Below are positions 26,275 to 33,873 of a stretch of 64,000 nucleotides of DNA, piece after piece. The notes beneath the pieces are model-generated. The model searched no databases. It had not been told where the DNA came from and saw only the letters and a program-made list of their open reading frames with translations. The stretch covers positions 1 to 64,000 of the forward strand of contig JAVBLS010000015.1 of the NCBI GenBank assembly GCA_031553235.1, in the 5' to 3' direction. The position numbers and the translations under genes were made by a program. Every line of letters starts with the position of its first letter. Position 1 is the stretch's first letter. The DNA comes from Frigididesulfovibrio sp031553235 (lineage in GTDB: Bacteria > Desulfobacterota > Desulfovibrionia > Desulfovibrionales > Desulfovibrionaceae).

Positions 26275-28164
26275 ATGAAAGAAACGACCACCCCCGAAGA
26301 GCGGAGCATCTGGGAAGACGCCCGCGCCATGCTCAAAAAGGCCGCGGCCGAGGGCATAGACACCGCCTGGGACCGCCTGGAGCAGCAAACTCCCCACTGT
26401 GCTTTCTGCGAGCTCGGCACCACCTGTAAAAACTGTGCCATGGGTCCCTGCCGCATTGCCGACCGCAAGGACGGCAAGATGAAACTCGGCGTCTGCGGCG
26501 CCGACGGCGACGTGATCGTGGCCCGCAACTTCGCCCGCTTCATCACCGGCGGCTCTGCCGGGCACTCCGACCACGGCCGCGATCTGGTGGAGGTGCTCGA
26601 GGCTGTGGCCAACAATCGGGCCCCCGGCTACAGCATCCGCGACGAGGCCAAGCTGCGCCGCATCGCCGCCGAGGTGGGCGTGGCCGAGGCCGGGTCCGCC
26701 CCGATGCACGAAGTGGCCGGCGCTCTGGCCGAGGTCTTTCTCGCAGACTTCGGCAGCCGTAAAAAAGCCGTGTCTTTCGTCTCCCGCGCGCCGCAAAAGC
26801 GCCGGGAGCTCTGGGACGGCCTGCGCATGACCCCGCGCGGCATCGACCGCGAAATTGCCGAAACCATGCACCGCACCCACATGGGCTGCGACAACGACCC
26901 GGTCAGCCTGCTCGTGCAGGCCGCCCGCACGGCTCTCGGCGACGGCTGGGGCGGCTCGATGATCGGCACCGAGGTGTCCGACATCCTTTTTGGTACGCCC
27001 AAGCCGGCACGTTCCGAGGTCAACCTGGGGGTGCTCAAAAAAGATCAGGTCAACATCCTGGTCCACGGGCACAACCCGGTGGTATCCGAAATGATCCTGG
27101 CCGCCACCCGCGAGCCGGAAATGATCGCCAAGGCCAAATCTCTCGGCGCAAGCGGCATCAACCTGGGCGGTCTGTGCTGCACGGGCAACGAGTTGCTGAT
27201 GCGCCAGGGCATCCCCATGGTCGGCAACCACCTGATGACCGAACTGACCATCATCACCGGCGCGGTGGAGGCCATTGTGGCCGACTACCAATGCATCATG
27301 CCCTCATTGGTCATGGTTTCCGAATGCTACCATACCCGGTTCATCACCACCTCGCCCAAGGGCCGCTTTGTCGGCGCCACCCATATGGAGGTCACCCCGC
27401 AGAACGCCCGTGAAATCTGCCGCGAGATCGTCGATATGGGCGTGCAGGCCTTTGCCAAGCGCGACCCCAACCGGGTGAACATTCCCGTGGTCCCGGTGCC
27501 GCTCATGACCGGCTTCTCCAACGAGGCCATTCTGGAAGCCCTGGGCGGCACACCCGTCCCCCTCATTGAGGCGATCAAGGCCGGGGCCGTGCGCGGAGCC
27601 GTGGGCGTGGTGGGCTGCAACAACCCGAAGATACAGCAGGACTCCGCCAATACCCGTCTGGCCGAAGAGTTGATCCGCCGCAATCTTCTGGTCCTGGCCA
27701 CCGGCTGCGTCACCTCGGCCATGGGCAAGGCCGGGCTGCTGGTGCCCGAAGCGGCCGAGCGCGCCGGCTCGGGTCTGGCCTCGGTTTGCCGCGCCCTGGG
27801 CATTCCGCCGGTGCTGCATGTGGGCAGTTGCGTGGACAACTCTCGGATTATGCAGCTCTGCGCCCTGCTGGCCAATGCCCTGGGTGTGGACATCGCCGAC
27901 CTGCCCGTGGCCGCGTCGTCACCCGAATGGTACTCGGAAAAGGCCGCGGCCATCGGCTTGTATGCCGTGGCTTCGGGCATCCCCGTGCACCTGGGGCACC
28001 CGCCGCACATTCTGGGCAGCGCCCTGGTCACGGATATGGCCCTGAACGGCCTGAACGGCGTGGTCGGCGCCTCGTTCATGATCGAAGCCGACCCGGTCAA
28101 AGCCGCCGAAATGATCGACGCCCGTATTGCCGAGAGGCGGGAAAAACTCGGTCTCAGCCGGTAG
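26275..28164 (+). CDS. cooS: Ni-containing anaerobic CO dehydrogenase, catalytic subunit
   Basis: This 629-residue enzyme oxidises CO to CO2 at a Ni-Fe-S C-cluster. The N-terminus has C42 and C45 (CxxC), as in the Desulfovibrio enzyme whose D-cluster is [2Fe-2S], then B-cluster cysteines C51, C54, C59 and C74. C-cluster ligands are all recognisable: His in VHGHNP, then Cys in GGLCCTGNE, YQCIMPS, VVGCNNPK, TGCVTSAMGKAG and HVGSCVDNS. Ribosome site GGGAGG. No cooC Ni-insertion ATPase, cooF ferredoxin, cooA regulator or hydrogenase gene is next to it. Family C repeat begins at its stop codon. Confidence 0.95.
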   Translation: MKETTTPEERSIWEDARAMLKKAAAEGIDTAWDRLEQQTPHCAFCELGTTCKNCAMGPCRIADRKDGKMKLGVCGADGDVIVARNFARFITGGSAGHSDHGRDLVEVLEAVANNRAPGYSIRDEAKLRRIAAEVGVAEAGSAPMHEVAGALAEVFLADFGSRKKAVSFVSRAPQKRRELWDGLRMTPRGIDREIAETMHRTHMGCDNDPVSLLVQAARTALGDGWGGSMIGTEVSDILFGTPKPARSEVNLGVLKKDQVNILVHGHNPVVSEMILAATREPEMIAKAKSLGASGINLGGLCCTGNELLMRQGIPMVGNHLMTELTIITGAVEAIVADYQCIMPSLVMVSECYHTRFITTSPKGRFVGATHMEVTPQNAREICREIVDMGVQAFAKRDPNRVNIPVVPVPLMTGFSNEAILEALGGTPVPLIEAIKAGAVRGAVGVVGCNNPKIQQDSANTRLAEELIRRNLLVLATGCVTSAMGKAGLLVPEAAERAGSGLASVCRALGIPPVLHVGSCVDNSRIMQLCALLANALGVDIADLPVAASSPEWYSEKAAAIGLYAVASGIPVHLGHPPHILGSALVTDMALNGLNGVVGASFMIEADPVKAAEMIDARIAERREKLGLSR

Positions 28165-28376
28165 GTGTGGCGTACCGGTCGATTTTAGCGTGATATTGCG
28201 TCAGGCTTCGTTTTTTCCTCCGAAAGAAGGGCTGCAAAGCTTGGCCGGTCGGCGCTGCTTACAGATGAACCAAGCTTTGTTCCGCAGCAGCGCGAGCCGC
28301 AAGGGCCGAAGAGCCCAGCCCCATCGGAAAAAACTTGCCTTCCTTATCTCACGCCAAGCTTGACCGGCACGACACC
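28164..28376 (+). repeat. Family C 3'-end hairpin repeat behind cooS, enlarged
   Basis: Arms GGTGTGGCGTACCGGTC and GACCGGCACGACACC bracket the core, which starts GCGTGATATTGCGTCAGGCT and ends TCTCACGCC. An extra hairpin of about 80 bp (CAAAGCTTGG/CCAAGCTTTG) is inserted in the centre, making this copy about 213 bp. It starts at the cooS stop codon, in the same sense orientation as the other copies. Confidence 0.75.
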
Positions 28377-28378
28377 TG

Positions 28379-28467
28379 GAGCAATTTCACTTTGAATTGC
28401 CCACGGAGCCACATTGCCGACAAACTTCCGAACAAGCCCGCAAGTGGGTGGCCGTTTATGGTTTCGT
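28379..28467 (+). repeat. Family B palindromic repeat, partial copy
   Basis: It begins GAGCAATTTCACTTTGAATTG, continues ACATTGCCGACAAACTTCCG and GCCCGCAAGTGGGT, and loses similarity before the terminal AGATGAACATT hairpin. It directly follows the family C copy and precedes the gene at 28511. Confidence 0.65.
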
Positions 28468-28510
28468 GGGGCAACCTTGTCCATGACCCCTTTCTAAGAT
28501 AAAAGGAGAT

Positions 28511-29470
28511 ATGCCTCCTGTACCTATGGCCGATCTGGCCCTCAACGTCTTTGCCAAGCCCCTGCAGACCTCGCTCTCGGTGCTTTCCCTGCTGCGTCGG
28601 TCGGGGGAGCACATCGGCAAAGTGTATCTGCAGTTCGAGCCTTACGGCTCGAACTTTGACACTGCCTCGCCCTACGTCATCGCCGAATACCTGGGCGAAC
28701 GCGCCGTGCTGCACCAGCCCGAGCACTGGTGCGCGCGCAAACCCGCCGACCCGGCCCGATACGGTGACCCGGCCTACCGCCTGTCGGTGCGCTACCAGTT
28801 CGCCTTTGAGCGTAGCGACAAGCGCTATCTGATGATCCTGCACAACGACGTGCTGCTGCTCAAGGACATTGTCGGGGCCATGCTCGAACGTATCGACGGC
28901 CACTTTGCCGTCGGGCAAATCGGCCAGTGCTGGAACTGCCCGGCCGCCAATGCCGAGGTCGTTGCCGAGGTCTTCCCCGGCCGCGCCTCCTGTACCCCGG
29001 AAACCTACGCCGATTTTATTCTCAGTCCGGCAGAACTCGCCCGCCTCTACCGGATCGCGGCCGAGCACGGCCTGTTCGTTCGCCCCTACCCCGAAGGCTG
29101 GGCGCCCTACTACGCCGAAATCGGCTGGCCCCTGCCCGAGTGCCGGGTCAATGAATGGGCCTGCCTGGTGGATCTTTCCCGGACCCGCCCGCTCACCGTG
29201 CCTCACGGCCCGGTGCCGCCTTTCGGGGTATTCCAGCCCTGCGGCCGCATCTGTCTGGACACGGCCGCCGGCTGGTTTCGCGAACTGAATCGCTTGGGCA
29301 TGCGGGCCGGGCACATGGAAATCGCTCCCTACCTGCGCCACTGGGTAGGCCACGACAAAATCACCGAGAGCCGCTACCTCAAGGCCGAGGACAACGCCCG
29401 GCGCATTCTGGAGCGTTCCTTCCCGGAATTCGCCGCGTGGTGCAGGAAACGCAAAAACGGGATGTTTTGA
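28511..29470 (+). CDS. Hypothetical protein, possible GT-A-type glycosyltransferase
   Basis: This is a 319-residue soluble protein with a strong ribosome site (AAAAGGAG). The N-terminal half has an alternating strand/helix pattern with LQTSLSVLSLLRRSGEHIGKVYL and a YLMILHNDVLLL segment; HNDV in that setting resembles the metal-binding strand of GT-A glycosyltransferases. The C-terminal half is Trp/Cys-rich with conserved-looking PPFGVFQPCGRICLDTAAGW. There is no membrane segment. I do not recognise a named family, so this is a structural guess. Confidence 0.6.
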   Translation: MPPVPMADLALNVFAKPLQTSLSVLSLLRRSGEHIGKVYLQFEPYGSNFDTASPYVIAEYLGERAVLHQPEHWCARKPADPARYGDPAYRLSVRYQFAFERSDKRYLMILHNDVLLLKDIVGAMLERIDGHFAVGQIGQCWNCPAANAEVVAEVFPGRASCTPETYADFILSPAELARLYRIAAEHGLFVRPYPEGWAPYYAEIGWPLPECRVNEWACLVDLSRTRPLTVPHGPVPPFGVFQPCGRICLDTAAGWFRELNRLGMRAGHMEIAPYLRHWVGHDKITESRYLKAEDNARRILERSFPEFAAWCRKRKNGMF

Positions 29471-29495
29471 TCCGACCGCCCCGCTCTGCCTGGTC

Positions 29496-29714
29496 TTGGA
29501 GTGGGCCTTGCCCGAAGGGCGACGCGGCTTGTCCGGCCGGCTGATTACCCACGCCGTCGAGCGCCCGGCCGGGCGGGAACACTATGCCCACTTTCGGGCC
29601 TTCCTGGCCGGCGGCGGCCTGCTCGGGCTCGCCGCTCGGGCCGGAGCGACCGTCCTCCGGGAAAAGCGGGCCGTGTTCCGGTTGATGACGTTGGCTGTTT
29701 TGGACCGCGCGTAG
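29496..29714 (+). CDS. Possible small protein, uncertain
   Basis: A 72-residue frame with a TTG start lies 25 bp after the preceding gene's stop. The composition is protein-like (LITHAVERPAGREHYAHFRA, then a hydrophobic Gly/Ala stretch, then Arg-rich). The open frame extends upstream without an ATG or GTG and no good ribosome site is visible, so the start is doubtful. It might be translationally coupled to the upstream gene or be chance in GC-rich DNA. Confidence 0.3.
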   Translation: MEWALPEGRRGLSGRLITHAVERPAGREHYAHFRAFLAGGGLLGLAARAGATVLREKRAVFRLMTLAVLDRA

Positions 29715-29851
29715 TTTTTTATTTTTTCTGCCGAGCAGCCCTAAAGTTTCTCCCAAGCCCGACCGACAAGAAGAATATCCGGTGCCCCAAGACTCTGCCG
29801 GACAACGTTTTGAGGGCAGATTACCATCTGAGATACTCTGAGGGAAGAACC

Positions 29852-30682
29852 ATGCAGATTGCCGCCTCCACTCCGCTGCAGTCCCTTTTCGGCTATGGCG
29901 CCGGCGGTGCAATCCGGCCGGTGACACCTGCCGCCCAAGCGCCTGCCGCACGGTTCGGCCGTTCCTGGAGCGCCGAGGATCAAGCCTTTGGCGCAGCCCT
30001 GATCCGCGAAGTCCGGCGTCCGCGAGAGCCGGCCCTCTATGGTCCGGACGCCCGCCTGCACGACGCGGACCGGGGAGAGGGAGCATCCGACGAAGCCGAG
30101 GCCGCCGAGGACCGCACCCTGCAGGCCCTGCAACAGAGGGATCGGACGGTACGCCGCAAGGAAGAGGACAACGGCGAATCCGTGGGCGGCCGGCACTTCC
30201 TCTACCAGATCGGTCCGGACGGGCAAAACTACGCTGTGGGCTCGGCCGCCCACGTGGTGCGCAAAGACAAGACGGAGGGTTCTACCGAAGAAAAAAGCGT
30301 TTCCGGGGCTCTCGGCGCATCCGACCAGGAGTTGCTCCGCCGGCTGGGAGCCAGGGACGCCATGGTGCGCGGGCACGAGTCGGCCCACATCATGGCCGCC
30401 GGCCCGCAGGCCCGGGGGCCGGCCGAATATACCTACCAAACCGGTCCGGACGGCAATCGCTATGCCGTGAGCGGCTCGGTCGACATTGCCGTGCAGTCCT
30501 CGCCCGCAAGCGAAGAAGATGCGGCCCGCCAGGCGGCCCGGGCCGAGCGCGCGGCCACGGCTCCGGGTGAAGTATCGCTTGCCGATACCCAGGTGGCCAT
30601 GCGGGCGCGGCAACTCACGGCCCGCAACCGCGGCCGGGCTCTGGAGGTCTATGCCGATCAGGCGGCCTTTACGCCGGCGTAG
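29852..30682 (+). CDS. SprA-family putative metallopeptidase (catalytic HESAH)
   Basis: This is a 276-residue protein. The ATG chosen follows GAGGGAAGAA. After a variable N-terminus there are two related blocks, HFLYQIGPDGQNYAVGS and EYTYQTGPDGNRYAVSGSV, typical of the SprA-related family. Between them is the zincin motif GHESAH (HExxH) within VRGHESAHIMAAG. The C-terminus is Ala/Arg-rich helix. There is no signal peptide. The family is common in Proteobacteria with an unproven function. A 137-bp gap with no clear promoter precedes it. Confidence 0.75.
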   Translation: MQIAASTPLQSLFGYGAGGAIRPVTPAAQAPAARFGRSWSAEDQAFGAALIREVRRPREPALYGPDARLHDADRGEGASDEAEAAEDRTLQALQQRDRTVRRKEEDNGESVGGRHFLYQIGPDGQNYAVGSAAHVVRKDKTEGSTEEKSVSGALGASDQELLRRLGARDAMVRGHESAHIMAAGPQARGPAEYTYQTGPDGNRYAVSGSVDIAVQSSPASEEDAARQAARAERAATAPGEVSLADTQVAMRARQLTARNRGRALEVYADQAAFTPA

Positions 30683-31064
30683 GCTTCTCCATCATGTCTT
30701 TGAGGCCTTTACCCGGTTGGACGATTCCCGCACCCGGGCGTATTCCGGCACGAGGCCGGGGCCGGCGCGGCCGTTCGGGAGATTTTCCTGAAGCCGCGGC
30801 CGGGGGAGTGCCTCTGCGCCACATCCCCCGTGATCTGTCGACCGCTCATGCCAGAGCGGAGACCGGAGGAACTTCCTGGAGGCATGGTTCTCTATCTGCC
30901 CGAGCCGCTGCCGCTGGAGGGGTTGACGCACTTACGGCACACATTGCCGCGCAACGATATGGGCTGCTGCCGAATACGTCTTTTGTCCGGTGACTGTGCC
31001 AAGCCGGCCCTGGAGCAAATCCGTTATTCGGCAACAACCCCCGGAATAATTTCAGTCTATCGGG
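30683..31064. other. Intergenic stretch with no convincing gene
   Basis: Several short frames exist but lack conserved features. One at 30893 (MVLYLPEPLPLEG...) follows CTGGAGGC and could be a small protein remnant. Near 31015-31065 the sequence GAGCAAAT...AATAATTTCAGTC looks like a worn family A/B repeat. Confidence 0.4.
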
Positions 31065-31439
31065 TCAACCCCGGCCGTTCTCACTCAGAACGGCCGCGCG
31101 CATTTTGCGGCCCAGCGCGGCCAGAACCCGGTCGTGCGACTCGTCAATCAGCTCCTTGAGCAGCCCCCCGGGAATCTCTCCATCCAAATTGACGGAAATC
31201 CAGTGGCGCTTGTTCATGTGGTAGCCGGCCAGGACAGAGCCGGGCCAATCTGTGCGCAGCAATAGGCCGTAATAGGGTTCAATCTTCAAATTAAGCAGCC
31301 GCCGGCCTTCGGGATCGTCCAGGCGGATGGCAAAAAGCTTGTCGCCCACCCACCAGACGTCGACACCCCACTCTTCTTTGAATTCCTTGCGCGCGCCCTT
31401 GCGGGAAGAGCAATATTCGTCAAACCAGGGGTGGTTCAT
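31065..31439 (-). CDS. MmcQ/YjbR family protein
   Basis: This is a 124-residue protein of the MmcQ/YjbR (CyaY-like fold) family, sometimes described as DNA-binding, function unsettled. The typical blocks are present: WGVDVWWVGDKLFAI, LNLKIEPYYGLLLR, AGYHMNKRHWISVNLDG and LLKELIDESHDRVLAAL. It has the full family length. It lies between repeats and is not closely coupled to a neighbour. Confidence 0.85.
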   Translation of the reverse strand: MNHPWFDEYCSSRKGARKEFKEEWGVDVWWVGDKLFAIRLDDPEGRRLLNLKIEPYYGLLLRTDWPGSVLAGYHMNKRHWISVNLDGEIPGGLLKELIDESHDRVLAALGRKMRAAVLSENGRG

Positions 31440-31464
31440 CGTGGGGACCCTTTAGAGCATTTTT

Positions 31465-31566
31465 CACCGAACAAGGCGAAGTGCGTTTTGGCGATGGGGG
31501 CCGACTCTTTAGTCCTGCCCCCGGGGCCGAAACGTACTTCAACGAAGTAAGACGTAAAAAGACGCC
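31465..31566 (-). repeat. Family C 3'-end hairpin repeat behind the NfnAB-like gene, diverged
   Basis: On the minus strand it starts with GGCGTC right after the stop codon. It shares the centre with other copies (CCGGGGGCAGGACTAAAGAGTCGGCCCCCATCG in sequence order, given here in overlapping parts: CCGGGGGC, AAAGAGTC, CCCCCATCG) and has inner arms GAAGTACGTTT/AAACGCACTTC. The outer locus-specific arms are not clear. A TAGAGCA sits beside it at 31453-31459. Confidence 0.6.
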
Positions 31567-33825
31567 CTATTGCTTACCCAAACGCCTGGCGATTTCCTTG
31601 GCCGCCGTGCGGCCGGCGCCCATGGCCAGGATGACAGTGGCCGCGCCGGAAACGATGTCGCCGCCGGCAAAGACATTGGGAATGGAGGTTTCGCCGTGCT
31701 CGTCGGCTTCGATGTAGCCGCGCTTGTTCAGCTTCAGGCCGTTGGTGGCCTCAAGCAGCACCGGGTTGGCCCGGGTGCCCACGGCGATAACGGCCAGGTC
31801 GGTCGGCAGGGTAAAGAATTGACCGGTGGGCTCGGGCCGGCGCCGGCCCGAAGCGTCCGGCTCGCCCAGCTTCATGCGCTCCAGTTCCACGGCCGTCAGC
31901 CTGCCGGCGTCGTCGCCCATGAAGCGCTTGGGACCGCAGAGCAGCTCGAGAATCACGCCTTCTTCCTCGGCGTGTTCCAGTTCTTCCAGGCGGGCGGGCA
32001 TCTCGTCGCGGGTGCGTCGGTAAACGATGCGCACGCTCTCGGCGCCCAGGCGCAGGGCCGTGCGGGCGGCGTCCATGGCCACGTTGCCGCCGCCGAACAC
32101 GGTGACGTTGCGGCCTCTGAAGGCGGGGGTATCGAAGTTGGGGAAATCGTAGGCCCGGCCCAGGTTGACCCGGGTCAGATACTCGTTGGCCGAGAACACG
32201 CCGATCAGGTTTTCGCCCGGCACGTTGAGAAACTGCGGCAGGCCCGCGCCCACGCCGATGAACACGGCCTTGTAGCCGTGGTCGAGCAGTTCCTGGACCT
32301 GGATGGTCTTGCCGCCCACCCAGTTGGTGCGAAACTCCACGCCCAGGGTCTTGAGCACGGCCACTTCGGCGCCGACGATCTGTTCCTTGGGCAGACGAAA
32401 CTCGGGAATGCCGTAGACCAGCACCCCGCCGACCTCGTGCAGGGCTTCGAACACGGTCACGGAGATGCCCCGGGCGGCCAGGTAGCCGGCCGTGGTCAGA
32501 GAGGCCGGGCCGGAACCGATGCAGGCCACTTTGACGTCCGGGTCGGGGAAGGCGCACTCGCCCGATCCGAGCAGGCTCTGGCAGGCGCTGGAAGCCAGGT
32601 AGGTGTCGGCCACAAAGCGCTCGAGCCGGCCGATGGCGATGGGTTCGCCCTTGGCCGTGAGAATGCAGCCGCCCTCGCACTGGTTCTCTTGCGGGCAGAC
32701 CCGGCCGCAGACGGCCGGCAGACTGTTGGTGCTCTTGATGATCTCATAGGCCTTGGGCAGGTCGCCTTCGGCAACGGCCTTGATGAACTGCGGGATGGGC
32801 ACTTCCACCGGGCAGCCGGGCACGCAACCGGGCTTTTTGCACTGCAGGCAGCGCTTGGCTTCCTGCAGGGCCTGGCCCGGCGAGTAGCCCAGGGCGACCT
32901 CGTTGAAATTCTTGACCCGCTCCTCGGCGGGCTGACAGGGCATGGCCACGCGCCTGGGGAAGGCCTTTTTCAGCTTCTTCTTGGGGCCGTCGCCCATACA
33001 TTCGCAGTAGTCGGTATGCGACTGGTGCTCCTGGTCCTTGAAGGTGGCCAGGCGCTGGCGCAGTTCGGTGAAATCCACCTGGTGGCCGTCGAATTCCGGG
33101 CCGTCCACGCAGGTGAACTTGGTTTCGCCGCCCACGGTCACGCGGCAGGCGCCGCACATGCCGATGCCGTCAACCATGATCGAGTTCAGGCTGACGGTGG
33201 TGGGCATGTTGAAGGGCCGGGTCACCTCGGCCACGGCCTGCATCATGGGCACCGGGCCGATGGCGATGACTTCCTTGACGTTTTTGTCGGTTTCCAGACG
33301 CTCCTTGAGCAGTTCGGTAACAATGCCCTTGCGGCCGAAGCTGCCGTCGTCGGTGGACACAAGCACTTCGGGGCAGAAAGCGGAAAGTTCGTCGTAATAG
33401 AGCAGCAGGTCTTTGCTGCGCGCGCCGATGACCGCCACAACGTGGTTGCCCGCCTCATGGTGGCCCTTGGCGATATGGTGCATGGCCGCTATGCCCGTGC
33501 CGCCGCCCACGCAGATGACCGTGCCCTTTTTCTCGATATGGGTGGCCTTGCCCAGGGGACCGCAGAGATCGTGGATGAAATCCCCTTCTTTCAACGACTC
33601 AAGAACGGCCGTGGTTTTGCCCATGACCAGGTAGACCATGGTGATGGTCCCGTTTTTCTTGTCCGTGTCGGCAATGGTCAGCGGAATGCGCTCTCCCTTG
33701 TCGGTCACCCGCAGGATGACGAAGTTGCCCGGCTTGGCCGCTGCGGCTATTTGCGGCGCGTCGACGACCAGACGGCTGGTCCGGCCGGGAATGAGCGATT
33801 CCTTTTTTAAAATTTTTGAGGCCAT
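31567..33825 (-). CDS. Fused NfnA-NfnB-like NADH-dependent ferredoxin:NADP oxidoreductase
   Basis: This is a 752-residue fusion. Residues 1-285 form an NfnA-like (DHODB electron-transfer, FAD/NAD) unit with GGGTGIAAMHH and a [2Fe-2S] motif CGACRVTVGG...C. Residues 290-752 form an NfnB/glutamate-synthase-small-subunit-like unit with [4Fe-4S] motifs CLQCKKPGCVPGCP and CGRVCPQENQCEGGC, then FAD (GSGPASLTTAGYLA) and NADPH (FGGGNVAMDAARTA) Rossmann sites. NfnAB bifurcates electrons between NADH, NADPH and ferredoxin; it usually has two subunits. Glutamate synthase beta subunit is the less likely alternative given the NfnA half. Confidence 0.88.
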   Translation of the reverse strand: MASKILKKESLIPGRTSRLVVDAPQIAAAAKPGNFVILRVTDKGERIPLTIADTDKKNGTITMVYLVMGKTTAVLESLKEGDFIHDLCGPLGKATHIEKKGTVICVGGGTGIAAMHHIAKGHHEAGNHVVAVIGARSKDLLLYYDELSAFCPEVLVSTDDGSFGRKGIVTELLKERLETDKNVKEVIAIGPVPMMQAVAEVTRPFNMPTTVSLNSIMVDGIGMCGACRVTVGGETKFTCVDGPEFDGHQVDFTELRQRLATFKDQEHQSHTDYCECMGDGPKKKLKKAFPRRVAMPCQPAEERVKNFNEVALGYSPGQALQEAKRCLQCKKPGCVPGCPVEVPIPQFIKAVAEGDLPKAYEIIKSTNSLPAVCGRVCPQENQCEGGCILTAKGEPIAIGRLERFVADTYLASSACQSLLGSGECAFPDPDVKVACIGSGPASLTTAGYLAARGISVTVFEALHEVGGVLVYGIPEFRLPKEQIVGAEVAVLKTLGVEFRTNWVGGKTIQVQELLDHGYKAVFIGVGAGLPQFLNVPGENLIGVFSANEYLTRVNLGRAYDFPNFDTPAFRGRNVTVFGGGNVAMDAARTALRLGAESVRIVYRRTRDEMPARLEELEHAEEEGVILELLCGPKRFMGDDAGRLTAVELERMKLGEPDASGRRRPEPTGQFFTLPTDLAVIAVGTRANPVLLEATNGLKLNKRGYIEADEHGETSIPNVFAGGDIVSGAATVILAMGAGRTAAKEIARRLGKQ

Positions 33826-33873
33826 GTTTTCTCTCCGAGGAATACTACCGTTTTGATGCGGGCATGCACAACA

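Noticed and set aside
30830..31159. 109-aa open frame between the SprA-like and MmcQ genes
   Set aside because: It has no ribosome site at its first ATG, runs antisense into the MmcQ gene and has no recognisable motif.
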